64,000 bases of DNA from Devosia insulae DS-56 (GCF_000970465.2 NZ_LAJE02000363.1:78802-142801), one strand, 5' to 3'; shown: positions 52,989 through 62,123, counted from the first letter of the stretch. Numbers and translations are program-made. The notes: a model not told the origin generated them from the letters alone.

Positions 52989-53017
52989 CTCCGGCGCGGG
53001 ACGGACCCGCGCCGGAG
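52989..53017 (-). terminator. Perfect hairpin between flgE and flgK
   Basis: CTCCGGCGCGGG and CCCGCGCCGGAG form a perfect 12-base-pair stem with a five-base loop, 15 bases after the flgE stop on the minus strand. It is followed by CTTTCTC, a weak T run. Partial termination here would reduce flgK-flgL relative to the abundant hook protein. Confidence 0.6.
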
Positions 53018-53032
53018 GGGTTCAGGTCCGCC

Positions 53033-54805
53033 TCAGCGGATCATGTTCAGCGATTCCTGCAGCATCTGGTCGGCCGCGGAGACGATGCGCGTCCCGGCCG
53101 CGTAGGCCTGCTGCGTGACGATCAGCTTGGTGAACTCTTCGGAGATGTCGGTGTTGGAGGCCTCGACGGCCGAACCGATCACCCCGTCGGTGTCGAGCAG
53201 CGGCTCACCCGATTCCGAGGTCGCGGCGAACACCCCGCCATCCATGCGTTTCAGCGCATTGACCGCGTTGAAGTTCGCCGTGACCACCTGAGCCACTTCG
53301 AGCTGCTGGCCGTTGGTGTAGGAGACCACGACGCGGCCGTTGTCGTTCACCCCCACCGAAACGAACTCGCCGGCAGCATAGCCGTTCTGGTTGAGCGTCG
53401 TCACTTCGGCGTTGCCGTTCGGATCGGCGAACTGGGTCAGGCCCGAGGCGCCGTGCTGCAGGCGGATATCGCCGATGGTGACGCCGTTGACCATGAGGCC
53501 GGGCAGTTCGGTGGCCTCGACCGGCGGGTTGGGCGAGCCATCGGGCCCGAAGGTGTAGTCGTCACCGACCCGAGTCCAGGCGGTGCCGGTGCCGGTGGCC
53601 TGCGAGTTGGTGAGGATGAACAGGTTCCACTTCTCTGCGCCACCATTGGCGGTCGAGTTCACCTTGGCCCAGCGCATCTGCACGTTGGCCGGCGCGCCAT
53701 TGCCGGCATAGACCGTTACCGCGCCGCCGGAGATCGACTGCGAGACAAAGGCGTCGGCCTTGTCGGCGCTGACGGTATTGACGCGCTGCTGCAGGGCGAG
53801 CGCCGACGAAACGGTCGGGTTGTAGGTGCCGTCGGCCAGACCGAACCCCAGCGACGAGGTGCCGGTGGTGTTGTCGGCGACCTGCACCACGTCGGTGGCG
53901 TCGGCGCCGATCACGGTGATGGCGCCGCTCGAGTTGAGAGCGACGGTGGGCCGATCGCCGGCCGGCAGCGCGCCGTCGATGGCGGCCTGGATGGCGGTCA
54001 ACAGGCCACCGACGGTGCCCGCCGCGGTCACGTCGACGTTGGTACCGCTGGTGCCGCCGCCTTCGTTGAAAGTGATGGTGACCGGTGTGCCGCCGTTGAC
54101 GGTAAGGGTCAGCGTGTTGCCGGCCACCGCAATGGTGTTGGCGGCAGCGCCGGACGTGGTGGTCGCACCAGAAGTGGTTGCGGCCGTGTCGGGCGTGATG
54201 GTCAGGAAGTCCTGCGCCCGCAGCAGTTCACTGCCCGGCACCTTGGAAGCCTGGTAGGCCGCCGTCTTGGGTAGCTGCGGCAGGTTCAGCTCGTAATTGA
54301 CCGAAGTGGTCTGCTGCGCCGGCAGGAAGGCGCTCGACACCTGCAGCACCTGCGGCACCGAGCTCGAAATGTTCTGCGTCGCCGGATCGATCGGCAGGCC
54401 CTTGAGGTAGTAGCCCGAGCCGTTGACCAGGTAGCCGTTCTTGTCGAGCTCGAAGTCGCCGCGGCGGGTATAGTAGTTGGCGCCGGCGAACAGCGTGTCG
54501 CCATCCGACATGCCGATCGGCGGCTCGACGACGAAGAAGCCGTTGCCGTTGATCGCCATGTTGGTTTCGGTCGACGTGCCCTTGATGTCGCCCTGGATGT
54601 TGTTGGTCGAGCGCGAGTAGGCGAGCACCGAGCCGGCCGTCTGCCGCTTCTGGGCGGCATCGGGGATCATGTCGACGAAGTCGGTGTCGATGCGCTTGAA
54701 GCCGGTGGTCTGGCTGTTGGCGATGTTGCCCGAGATGTTCTCGAGCGCGAAGGATTGGGCGCGTAGCCCGGTGACTGCGGTCGAAAGAGCGCCGTAGATG
54801 CCCAT
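53033..54805 (-). CDS. flgE: Flagellar hook protein FlgE, enlarged
   Basis: A 590-residue hook protein. It starts MGIYGALSTAVTGLRAQSFA with LENISGNIANSQTTGFKR, and ends with the conserved SNTDISEEFTKLIVTQQAYA region. The middle (about residues 200-400) holds a large insertion rich in Thr, Ala and Gly, so it is much longer than the enterobacterial form of about 400 residues. Start 54805 is supported by GGAG six bases upstream; an open frame of 90 codons further upstream is not coding. A sigma-54-like site lies 193 bases upstream. Confidence 0.93.
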   Translation of the reverse strand: MGIYGALSTAVTGLRAQSFALENISGNIANSQTTGFKRIDTDFVDMIPDAAQKRQTAGSVLAYSRSTNNIQGDIKGTSTETNMAINGNGFFVVEPPIGMSDGDTLFAGANYYTRRGDFELDKNGYLVNGSGYYLKGLPIDPATQNISSSVPQVLQVSSAFLPAQQTTSVNYELNLPQLPKTAAYQASKVPGSELLRAQDFLTITPDTAATTSGATTTSGAAANTIAVAGNTLTLTVNGGTPVTITFNEGGGTSGTNVDVTAAGTVGGLLTAIQAAIDGALPAGDRPTVALNSSGAITVIGADATDVVQVADNTTGTSSLGFGLADGTYNPTVSSALALQQRVNTVSADKADAFVSQSISGGAVTVYAGNGAPANVQMRWAKVNSTANGGAEKWNLFILTNSQATGTGTAWTRVGDDYTFGPDGSPNPPVEATELPGLMVNGVTIGDIRLQHGASGLTQFADPNGNAEVTTLNQNGYAAGEFVSVGVNDNGRVVVSYTNGQQLEVAQVVTANFNAVNALKRMDGGVFAATSESGEPLLDTDGVIGSAVEASNTDISEEFTKLIVTQQAYAAGTRIVSAADQMLQESLNMIR

Positions 54806-54997
54806 AGTTTGCTCCATACCCCCATTTGGCGTGCGGACACGCGGGTTCGGATTATGCAATGCAAGGGCGATGCCAGTTCGACTGCGCGTTGAAATTGCTT
54901 GGTTTTTCGCCGCACTGGTAACGGGTGTGGCGATAAAGGGGCAAAAGAGTCCGGGTCGGGCGGCAACAATTGCCGGGAGGCGTTCGGGCAATCGCCC

Positions 54998-55012
54998 GCA
55001 AGGGACAGGCCA
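54998..55012 (-). promoter_or_regulatory. Possible sigma-54 promoter upstream of flgE
   Basis: The minus strand reads TGGCCTG-TCCC-TTGC, with GG and GC ten bases apart as required. It matches less well than the guanidine operon site. Sigma-54 drives late flagellar genes in Caulobacter, but is not the rule in rhizobia, so this is tentative. The rest of the 382-base gap (54806-55187) holds no gene that I can see. Confidence 0.3.
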
Positions 55013-55187
55013 ATGCCGGCACACGGTAGGACGAGGACCCGGGATCGCGGCGGCTGAGATATGCCTTTGATCCACTATTGAGGCGGATTTGCTGTGACCT
55101 CTTTACGGTCGCTGCGCACGGGCAGTGCAAGATGGTGCCACGAGTTCCTCACGCTCGCCATCAATCGAGAATGTGAGGAGACTTGTT

Positions 55188-56696
55188 ATGCCCAATACTA
55201 AGCCGAACATCCTGGTGATGTGGGGTGACGATATCGGCCAAGCCAATCTCAGCTGCTACACCAAGGGGCTGATGGGCTACCGGACACCGAACATCGATCG
55301 GGTCGCCAATGAAGGCATGATCTTCACCGATTCCTACGCCGAGCAGAGCTGCACGGCTGGGCGGGCGTCCTTCATCACCGGCCAGTGCGGCCTTCGGACC
55401 GGCTTGACCAAGGTGGGCCTTCCCGGCGCCTCCCTTGGGCTGCAGGCCGGAGACATCACCATCGCCGAGGCGCTGAAGCCACTTGGCTACCGCACGGGCC
55501 AGTTCGGGAAGAACCACCTGGGCGATCGCGACGAACATCTGCCGACGATGCATGGGTTCGACGAGTTCTTCGGCAACCTCTACCACCTCAACGCCGAGGA
55601 AGAGCCCGAAGAAGTCGACTATCCAAGCGAGAAGGACTTCCCGAACTTCCGGAAGAAGTATGGGCCGCGCGGTGTGCTGCACTGCTGGGCCGACGGGAAA
55701 GGCGGGCAGAAGATCGAGAACACCGGCCCGCTGACCAAGAAGCGGATGGAAACGATCGACCTCGATTTCCTCGCGGCGGCCAAGGCGTTCATCCAGAAGG
55801 CTCACGATGCTGGCGAGCCGTTCTTCGTGTGGTTCAACACCACCCACATGCATGCCTGGACGCACGTCGACCCGAAGAGCCGCGGGCAATCGGGTCGCTG
55901 GCAGTCCGAGTATCACGACGTGATGATCGACCACGACAAGGCGATCGGCGAGATGCTCGATTTCATCGACAAGCTGGGCATCGCCGACAACACGTTCGTG
56001 CAGTACTCAACCGACAACGGCCCGCACATGAACACCTGGCCGGACGGTGGCATGACCCCGTTCCGCTCCGAGAAGAACACCAGCTGGGAAGGTGCCTATC
56101 GCGTGCCTTGCATGGTGCGCTACCCGGGCAAGATCAAACCGGGCTCCGTGTCGAACGGCATTATCAGCCATCTCGACTGGTTCCCCACGATCCTGGCGAT
56201 CGCCGGAGACACCGACATCAAGGAGAAGTTGAAGAAGGGGCTGAAGGTCGGCGACAAGACCTTCAAGGTTCATCTGGATGGCTTCAACCTGCTGCCGCAC
56301 CTGACAGGCCAGGAGGCCGAGAGTCCCCGCAAGGCCTTCATCTACTTCACCGATGATGGCGACGTGGCGGCGCTACGGTATGACAACTGGAAGATGATGT
56401 TCATGGAGCAGCGGGTCGAGACGACGCTCAAGATCTGGCTCGAGCCGTTTGTCGTGCTCCGCACCCCCTATATCTTCAACCTGCGCATGGATCCGTTCGA
56501 GCCGGCTATTCAGACCTCGAATACCTTCTACGACTGGATGTTCAGGCACATCTACATGCTGGTGCCGGCGCAGGCTGGCGTGGCGGAGTTCCTGCAGACA
56601 TTCGAGGAATTCCCGCCGCGGCAGAAGGCGGCGAGCTTCAGCCTCGACCAGGTGATTGACAAGATGGAGGCGGCGTCGGCCTCACACGGGCACTGA
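55188..56696 (+). CDS. Arylsulfatase (type I sulfatase)
   Basis: A 502-residue sulfatase. NILVMWGDDIGQANLSCY provides the metal-binding aspartates, and SCTAGRASFITGQ is the sulfatase signature C-x-A-x-R, in which Cys55 would become formylglycine. Further motifs are GKNHLGD and FVQYSTDNGPHMNTW. There is no signal peptide, so it is probably cytosolic. Start ATG 55188 has GAGGAG seven bases upstream. It would hydrolyse organic sulfate esters to release sulfate. Confidence 0.9.
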   Translation: MPNTKPNILVMWGDDIGQANLSCYTKGLMGYRTPNIDRVANEGMIFTDSYAEQSCTAGRASFITGQCGLRTGLTKVGLPGASLGLQAGDITIAEALKPLGYRTGQFGKNHLGDRDEHLPTMHGFDEFFGNLYHLNAEEEPEEVDYPSEKDFPNFRKKYGPRGVLHCWADGKGGQKIENTGPLTKKRMETIDLDFLAAAKAFIQKAHDAGEPFFVWFNTTHMHAWTHVDPKSRGQSGRWQSEYHDVMIDHDKAIGEMLDFIDKLGIADNTFVQYSTDNGPHMNTWPDGGMTPFRSEKNTSWEGAYRVPCMVRYPGKIKPGSVSNGIISHLDWFPTILAIAGDTDIKEKLKKGLKVGDKTFKVHLDGFNLLPHLTGQEAESPRKAFIYFTDDGDVAALRYDNWKMMFMEQRVETTLKIWLEPFVVLRTPYIFNLRMDPFEPAIQTSNTFYDWMFRHIYMLVPAQAGVAEFLQTFEEFPPRQKAASFSLDQVIDKMEAASASHGH

Positions 56697-56767
56697 CGCC
56701 ACAGAAGGCGGCATCACCACAGCCACTTAGTCATCAACGGTCGACTGGCCGGTCGCACGAGCGATGA

Positions 56768-57055
56768 TCATCGGCTCTCGCAGTCAGGTCTGGCCCCATT
56801 GGGCCCGGCCTCCCGGGAGGAGGACGAAGATGCGCTCAGTCCTTGTGGAGGCATATCGGCCCATTTGGCGGCCACCGGATCCAAGTCCGGCGCCATCGCA
56901 AACCCCACCGCCCGGAACCCAAGTTCACGGTCAGCAGACTTGCCATCTTCCAGCTTGGCAACTTCCGTAAAGTGTTCACTTTCCTCGCCAAGGGGGGTAT
57001 CGAACTCGTACCCCCTGCCCTTGTCCCGTCCCCGCGCATCGTCTAAATCGATCAC
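56768..57055 (-). CDS. Candidate 95-aa protein, GTG start
   Basis: This frame fills most of the 380-base gap between the sulfatase and the ATPase genes. It reads much more like protein than the other frames here: an acidic and charged N-terminus IDLDDARGRDKGRGYEFDTP, then FTEVAKLEDGKSADRELGFR, then AMAPDLDPVAAKWADMPP and a serine-rich, low-complexity tail. The start proposed is GTG 57055, divergent from the ATPase. The ORF continues upstream as an antisense shadow of the ATPase, which I discard. No family recognised; it could be non-coding. Confidence 0.4.
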   Translation of the reverse strand: MIDLDDARGRDKGRGYEFDTPLGEESEHFTEVAKLEDGKSADRELGFRAVGFAMAPDLDPVAAKWADMPPQGLSASSSSSREAGPNGARPDCESR

Positions 57056-57076
57056 GCCGAACCGGACCCGCCCCCT

Positions 57077-57943
57077 ATGCTGTTCAACTCCGCCGAGGAT
57101 TTCCTGAGCGCGCCGCGTCACGCCGTGACGGTGTTCGGCATGGCCGGGGTCGGCAAGACCTGGCTGGCGGCGCTGTTGCGCAAGCACCAGTGGTTCCACT
57201 ATTCGGCCGATTACCGCATCGGCACGCGCTACATGGGCGAGTTCATCGTCGACAACTTCAAGGCCGAGGCCATGAAGGTGCCGTTCCTGCGCGAGCTGCT
57301 GCGGACCGACTCGATCAAGATCGACAGCAATATCACCTTTTCCAACCTCGACCCGCTCTCGACCTATCTCGGGCGCCCCGGCGATGCGCGCCGCGGCGGC
57401 CTGCCGCTCAGCGAGTACCAGCGCCGGCAGGAACAACACCGGGTGGCCGAGGTCGCGGCGCTGGAGGATGTGCCCTACTTCATCGAGCGCGCCGACCAGC
57501 TCTATGGCTACTCGAACTTCATCGCCGATACCGGCGGCTCGCTGATCGAGGTGGTGGATCCTGCCAATGCCGAGGATCCGGTGATCAAGGCGCTGACGGC
57601 GAGCACGCTGCTGCTCTACATCCGCGGCACCGAGGATGATGCGCACAAGCTGGTCGAGCGCTTCAAGCACAGCCCCAAGCCGATGTATTACCAGCCGCAT
57701 TTCCTCGTCGAGAAATGGGCCGAGTTCAAAACCCTCAACAAGCTCAAGGACGACGCCGACGTCGATCCGGACGCGTTCGGCGCCTGGGGTTTCGAGGCCC
57801 TGCTCAAGGACCGGCTGCCGCGCTACCAGCAGCTCGCCGACAATTTCGGCTACACTATCGAAGCCAGCGACCTCGCCACGGTGCGCGACGGCGACGAATT
57901 CCTCGACCTCGTGGCAGGGGCGATCCGTCAGCGAATGCGATAG
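57077..57943 (+). CDS. P-loop ATPase/GTPase-like protein
   Basis: A 288-residue cytosolic protein with a Walker A motif GMAGVGKT at residues 21-28. It contains IDSNITFSNLDPLSTYLGRPG, FIADTGGSLIEVVDP (a possible Walker B region) and a C-terminal helical part ending LDLVAGAIRQRMR. I recall it as a conserved alphaproteobacterial ATPase of unknown function. It is followed by a GCGCCGA-AATA-TCGGCGC hairpin (57940-57957) and then metA. Confidence 0.75.
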   Translation: MLFNSAEDFLSAPRHAVTVFGMAGVGKTWLAALLRKHQWFHYSADYRIGTRYMGEFIVDNFKAEAMKVPFLRELLRTDSIKIDSNITFSNLDPLSTYLGRPGDARRGGLPLSEYQRRQEQHRVAEVAALEDVPYFIERADQLYGYSNFIADTGGSLIEVVDPANAEDPVIKALTASTLLLYIRGTEDDAHKLVERFKHSPKPMYYQPHFLVEKWAEFKTLNKLKDDADVDPDAFGAWGFEALLKDRLPRYQQLADNFGYTIEASDLATVRDGDEFLDLVAGAIRQRMR

Positions 57944-57957
57944 CGCCGAAATATCGG
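57940..57957 (+). terminator. Hairpin between ATPase gene and metA
   Basis: GCGCCGA-AATA-TCGGCGC forms a perfect 7-base-pair stem that overlaps the end of the ATPase gene. It may separate the ATPase and metA transcripts. There is no T run. Confidence 0.4.
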
Positions 57958-58002
57958 CGCCGCTTCCGCTCACCCAATCGCTATCCTATCTAGAGGCACA
58001 TC

Positions 58003-58920
58003 ATGCCAATTCGCATTCCTGACCACTTGCCAGCGGCCAAGACCCTTCAATCGGAGGGTGTCATGGTCATGGACTCCTCCCGCGCCGCGCGCCAGGACAT
58101 CCGCCCGCTGCAGATCGGCCTGCTCAACCTGATGCCCAACAAGGAGCGGACAGAAACGCAGTTCGCCCGGCTGATCGGGGCTACGCCGCTGCAGGTCGAT
58201 CTGACGCTGGTGCGCGTCAGCGACCACAAATCCAAGAACACCTCGGAAGAATACCTCAAGAGCTTCTATTCCACCTGGGAAGAGGTGCGGGAGCGGAAGT
58301 TCGACGGCTTCGTAGTGACCGGCGCCCCGGTAGCAAACATGCCGTTCGAGGAGGTCAAGTACTGGTCCGAGATGCTCGAGATCATGGACTGGACAGAGAC
58401 CAACGTGCACCACACGATGTTCATCTGCTGGGGCGCGCAGGCGGCGCTGCATCACTTCCATGGCGCCAGGCGCTACCGCATGCCGTCAAAGGCCTTCGGG
58501 GTGTTCCGCCACAAGCTGGTCGGCCCGCAGACACCGTGGCTGCATGGCTTCTCGGACAGCCCGATGATTCCGGTGAGCCGCTACAACGACATCGACCGGA
58601 CGAGCCTTGGCGAGAACCTCGAGGTGCTGATCGACAACGACGACATCGGCGTCTGCATGCTCGAGGACAAGGTACGCCCTGCCCTCTACATGCTGAACCA
58701 CCTCGAGTACGACAACCGCTCGCTGGCGGATGAGTACGAGCGCGATGTCAAAGCCGGGCTCGACACGCCGCCGCCGGTGAACCTGTTCCCCCATGGCGAC
58801 ACCACGGTGGAGCCGGAGAACCGCTGGCGCAGCCATGCGCACCTGTTGTTCCAGAACTGGATCAACGAGATCTACCAGACGACGCCGTACGAGCTGGAAA
58901 GGATCGGGTTGCGTGACTAA
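58003..58920 (+). CDS. metA: Homoserine O-acyltransferase MetA
   Basis: A 305-residue enzyme that O-acylates homoserine, the first committed step of methionine synthesis. It starts MPIRIPDHLPAAKTLQSEGV, with GAGG upstream. Cys142 in MFICWGAQAALHHF is the acyl-enzyme nucleophile, at the same number as in E. coli. Residue 111, whose identity (Gly or Glu) has been linked to succinyl- versus acetyl-CoA use, is alanine here, so the acyl donor cannot be stated. No SAM-II riboswitch is visible in the short leader. Confidence 0.92.
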   Translation: MPIRIPDHLPAAKTLQSEGVMVMDSSRAARQDIRPLQIGLLNLMPNKERTETQFARLIGATPLQVDLTLVRVSDHKSKNTSEEYLKSFYSTWEEVRERKFDGFVVTGAPVANMPFEEVKYWSEMLEIMDWTETNVHHTMFICWGAQAALHHFHGARRYRMPSKAFGVFRHKLVGPQTPWLHGFSDSPMIPVSRYNDIDRTSLGENLEVLIDNDDIGVCMLEDKVRPALYMLNHLEYDNRSLADEYERDVKAGLDTPPPVNLFPHGDTTVEPENRWRSHAHLLFQNWINEIYQTTPYELERIGLRD

Positions 58921-58940
58921 GGCGATCTGAGGAACTGAGA

Positions 58941-58962
58941 GACGGCCCCGTCCGGGGCCGTC
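58941..58962. terminator. Terminator between metA and SRPBCC gene
   Basis: GACGGCCCC-GTCC-GGGGCCGTC forms a perfect 9-base-pair stem located between two convergent genes. It can serve both strands. The T run is short (TCTGCTTC). Confidence 0.7.
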
Positions 58963-58970
58963 TGCTTCAG

Positions 58971-59405
58971 TCAGTGCATCCCCTCGGCCGACTTCTTCAG
59001 CCCCTCCAGCATCATGGTCCAGTTCCTCTCGAACTCGGCCTGGGTCTTGGCGTCCACCTCAGTGTCCTCGCCCTCGTTGAACTGGCTGAGCGTCACCTTG
59101 GTCCGCGCGCCTGATGGGGAGAGCTCGTATTTGACCACGTGATAACTGGGCGGGCGCTGGCTGGAGCCGTCCTTGTCGCTCCAGTGGGTGAAGCTCAACT
59201 CTTTGGCCTCCGCCAGCGTCTGGATCTCGCCGCGATCGGTAAAGCTCCTGCCCTGCCATTCGCCCTTGAAGGTAATGGGGTGGCCGATCTTCCAGTCCGT
59301 CTCGATCCTGGTGCCGGGAAACATGGCGCCGCCTTTCATAGCCTTCCATACGGTAGCGCTCGGGGCGGCGATAAAGGTGTCGATTTCAACGACAGGTTTG
59401 TGCAT
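58971..59405 (-). CDS. SRPBCC (AHSA1-like) family protein
   Basis: A 144-residue protein of the START/SRPBCC fold. It begins MHKPVVEIDTFIAAPSATVW, matching the first strand and helix of AHSA1-like proteins, and ends with FERNWTMMLEGLKKSAEG, the typical long C-terminal helix. Start ATG 59405 has AGAGGAGG upstream. The ligand in the hydrophobic cavity is unknown. Confidence 0.85.
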   Translation of the reverse strand: MHKPVVEIDTFIAAPSATVWKAMKGGAMFPGTRIETDWKIGHPITFKGEWQGRSFTDRGEIQTLAEAKELSFTHWSDKDGSSQRPPSYHVVKYELSPSGARTKVTLSQFNEGEDTEVDAKTQAEFERNWTMMLEGLKKSAEGMH

Positions 59406-59551
59406 CTGCACCTCCTCTGGTTGGAGGTCAAACGCCCGGCCGCAGCATGAGGTTGCCGACATCATTGCGGCGCCAAGTTGAGCAGCGCCAACGCGCTAGC
59501 CTTGCATTCCCAAGGGGACCGCCTACCTTCCGGGCAATCCGAGGAACCCCT

Positions 59552-61006
59552 GTGCCGCAATCGCCGACGACCATTACAGATGAGATCGGCATCGCGCTGG
59601 GCAACCTCGCAGATGCGGCGGCGGCGCCGTTCACGCCCACGCTGCGCCTGGGGGTGACCGGGCTCAGCCGCGCCGGCAAAACCATCTTCATTACGGCGCT
59701 GATCCATAACCTTTTGACCGGCGGGCGCCTGCCCGGCTTTGCAGCGCTGACCGAGGGACGGTTCATCGGCGCGCGGCTGGCCGAGCACCCGGATGCCGGC
59801 ATCCCGCGCTTTGCCTATGAGCAGCATCTGGCGGCGCTGACCGGCAAAGACCCGCACTGGCCGGACTCGACGCGCAAGATCAGCCAGTTGCGGCTGACGC
59901 TGAAGTTCCAATCGAAACGCTGGGTGTCGGGGATGTTCGGTCCGACCGTGCTCAACCTCGATATCGTCGACTATCCCGGCGAATGGCTGCTCGACCTGCC
60001 GTTGCTGTCGCTGAGCTTCGCTGAATGGAGCGAACAGGCGCTCAAGCGGGCAGCACTGCCGCACTCGCAAGCCGAAGCCGCGGCTTTCCTGAGCGAGATC
60101 GCGCAGACGGACAGCTCGAAAGAGGCGACCGATGTGGATGCCGAGCGACTGGCGACGGCATTCACCGATTACCTCAGGCGCAGCCGCGAGGACGGACGGG
60201 CGCTCAGCACCCTGCCCCCAGGCCGGTTCCTGCTACCCGGCGACCTCGAGGGCAGCCCGGCGCTGACCTTCGCGCCGCTGCCGCCGTCGGTGGGCCCGGT
60301 GCGGTCGTCGAGCCTCTACGCCATGCTGGAGCGGCGCTACGAGGCCTATAAGGCGATCGTGGTGCGGCCGTTCTTCCGCGATCACTTCGCGCGGCTCGAC
60401 CGTCAGGTGGTGCTGGTCGATACGCTCAGGGCGCTGAACGCCGGCCCGGCGGCAGTCGCCGATCTCGAAACGGCGCTGACCGATATCCTGTCGTGCTTCC
60501 GGCAGGGCGACAACAACCCGATCACCCGGCTGGTGGCGCGGCGGATCGACCGCATCCTGTTCGCGGCCACCAAGGCCGACCACATCCACTCCTCGAGCCA
60601 CGACCGGCTGGAAGCGGTGATGAACCGACTGGTTGCCGATGCGGCGCGGAAGGCCCGGTTCGCCGGCGCCGAGACCCGCTCGATGGCAATTGCAGCGATC
60701 CGTGCAACGCGCGAGAGCGTCATCGAGGAGGCTGGCGAGAAACACGAGGTGATCGTTGGGACGCCACAGGCGGGCGAGGTGCTGGACGGCAGGACCTACG
60801 ATGGCAAGACCGAAATCGCACTGTTTCCCGGTGACTTGCCTGAGCATCCTGATTCGTTGTTCGAGGATGGCCGTCCAGTTGCGCTGAATTTCCTGCGCTT
60901 TCAGCCGCCACAGCGCCTGGAGAAGAACGCCGAGGGCAACGTCGTGCTGCCGCATATCCGTTTCGACCGGGCGCTCGACTATCTGATCGGAGACTGGCTG
61001 CGATGA
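59552..61006 (+). CDS. YcjX family P-loop protein
   Basis: A 484-residue YcjX-type ATPase/GTPase-like protein, linked to stress response in proteobacteria. Walker A is GLSRAGKT (residues 37-44). The switch-like LDIVDYPGEWLLDLPLL and the ATKADHIHSSSHDRL segment are family-typical. Start is GTG 59552, with GAGGA six bases upstream; the longer frame is not needed. Its stop overlaps the DUF697 gene as ATGA, the usual pair. Confidence 0.9.
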   Translation: MPQSPTTITDEIGIALGNLADAAAAPFTPTLRLGVTGLSRAGKTIFITALIHNLLTGGRLPGFAALTEGRFIGARLAEHPDAGIPRFAYEQHLAALTGKDPHWPDSTRKISQLRLTLKFQSKRWVSGMFGPTVLNLDIVDYPGEWLLDLPLLSLSFAEWSEQALKRAALPHSQAEAAAFLSEIAQTDSSKEATDVDAERLATAFTDYLRRSREDGRALSTLPPGRFLLPGDLEGSPALTFAPLPPSVGPVRSSSLYAMLERRYEAYKAIVVRPFFRDHFARLDRQVVLVDTLRALNAGPAAVADLETALTDILSCFRQGDNNPITRLVARRIDRILFAATKADHIHSSSHDRLEAVMNRLVADAARKARFAGAETRSMAIAAIRATRESVIEEAGEKHEVIVGTPQAGEVLDGRTYDGKTEIALFPGDLPEHPDSLFEDGRPVALNFLRFQPPQRLEKNAEGNVVLPHIRFDRALDYLIGDWLR

Positions 61007-62025
61007 AACCTCCTTTCGCCCGCCCCGTCTCGTCCAGCGGCGGCGCCGCCGAGGAGCCGCGCCGCCCACGGGTGTTCGAACCGGCGCAGGCCGTCGCCCT
61101 GCCCGAGAGCATCGAGCCGATCACCGATATCGAAGTCCCCCTGGATGACGCCGTGCGGCCGCCCCGGCTGCTCGGCTGGGTCGGACGAGTCGCCTGGATC
61201 GCCGGCGGCATATTGGTGTCACTGGCGCTGGGGCTGGCGGCTGAGCGGTTGATCGCCGAGCTGTTCGCGGCGCAACCCTGGCTCGGCTGGGTCGGCCTCG
61301 GCGTGCTGGCAGTGCTGGTGATCGCGCTGCTGGTGATCATCGTGCGCGAGGTGGCGTCGCTGCTGCGGCTCCGCGCCCTCGACCAGCTACGCCACGCGGC
61401 GATCGCGGCCTTGGCCAGCGACCGCAACAAGGACGGCGCGGCGATCACCCGCGAACTGCTGGAAATTTACGCCCGCCGGCCGGACCTGGCGCGGCCACGC
61501 GACGAGCTGGAGAGCAATGCGCGCCACGTCTTCGACGGCGCCGAGCATGTTCGGCTGGGTGAACGGCTGCTGATGGCGCCGCTCGATATGCGGGCCCGGG
61601 CGCTGACGGCGGCCTCGGCGCGGCGCGTGGCGCTGGTGACGGCGGTCTCGCCGCGGGCACTGATCGACATCGCCTTCGTCATCTTCGAGAGCGTGCGGCT
61701 CGGCGGTGACATCGCCCGGCTCTATGGCGCGCGCCCCGGCTTCATTGGGACCTGGCGGCTGATCGGCGCCATCCTCGCGCACCTCGCGGTCACCGGCGGG
61801 TTGGTGCTGACCGATGGCGTGGTCGAGCAGCTGGTCGGCCAGGGGCTGGCGGCAAAACTCTCGGCCCGGCTCGGCGAGGGTGTGGTCAACGGCCTGATGA
61901 CGGTGCGGGTCGGCATCGCCGCGATGCGCGTTGTCCGCCCACTGCCGTTCGAGGTGGTGAAGCAGCCGATGGTCAAGGATTTCATCCCCGAGCTGGCCAA
62001 CGTGCTGAATGCGGAGAAGAAGTAG
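61003..62025 (+). CDS. YcjF family (DUF697) inner-membrane protein
   Basis: A 340-residue partner of YcjX. It starts MKPPFARPVSSSGGAAEEPR, then two transmembrane helices at about residues 62-83 and 88-112, and a C-terminal DUF697 domain with further hydrophobic segments (IGAILAHLAVTGGLVLTDGV). It is translation-coupled to YcjX. The pair is believed to act at the inner membrane; mechanism unknown. Confidence 0.88.
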   Translation: MKPPFARPVSSSGGAAEEPRRPRVFEPAQAVALPESIEPITDIEVPLDDAVRPPRLLGWVGRVAWIAGGILVSLALGLAAERLIAELFAAQPWLGWVGLGVLAVLVIALLVIIVREVASLLRLRALDQLRHAAIAALASDRNKDGAAITRELLEIYARRPDLARPRDELESNARHVFDGAEHVRLGERLLMAPLDMRARALTAASARRVALVTAVSPRALIDIAFVIFESVRLGGDIARLYGARPGFIGTWRLIGAILAHLAVTGGLVLTDGVVEQLVGQGLAAKLSARLGEGVVNGLMTVRVGIAAMRVVRPLPFEVVKQPMVKDFIPELANVLNAEKK

Positions 62026-62123
62026 GCGACCCACATTGTCGGATTTCTCCAATCTCGTTCCGGGTCCCGTGGCTAGAACTGTGGACATCAACCAGGGCCT
62101 CGGGCCAACAACGGAGAGAAGCA

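Noticed and set aside
57056..57973. Long upstream extension of the minus-strand frame at 56768-57055
   Set aside because: This part is exactly antisense to the P-loop ATPase gene, so only the portion outside that gene is kept as a candidate.
57944..58002. SAM-II riboswitch before metA
   Set aside because: SAM-II elements often precede metA in alphaproteobacteria, but the 59-base leader lacks the conserved blocks.
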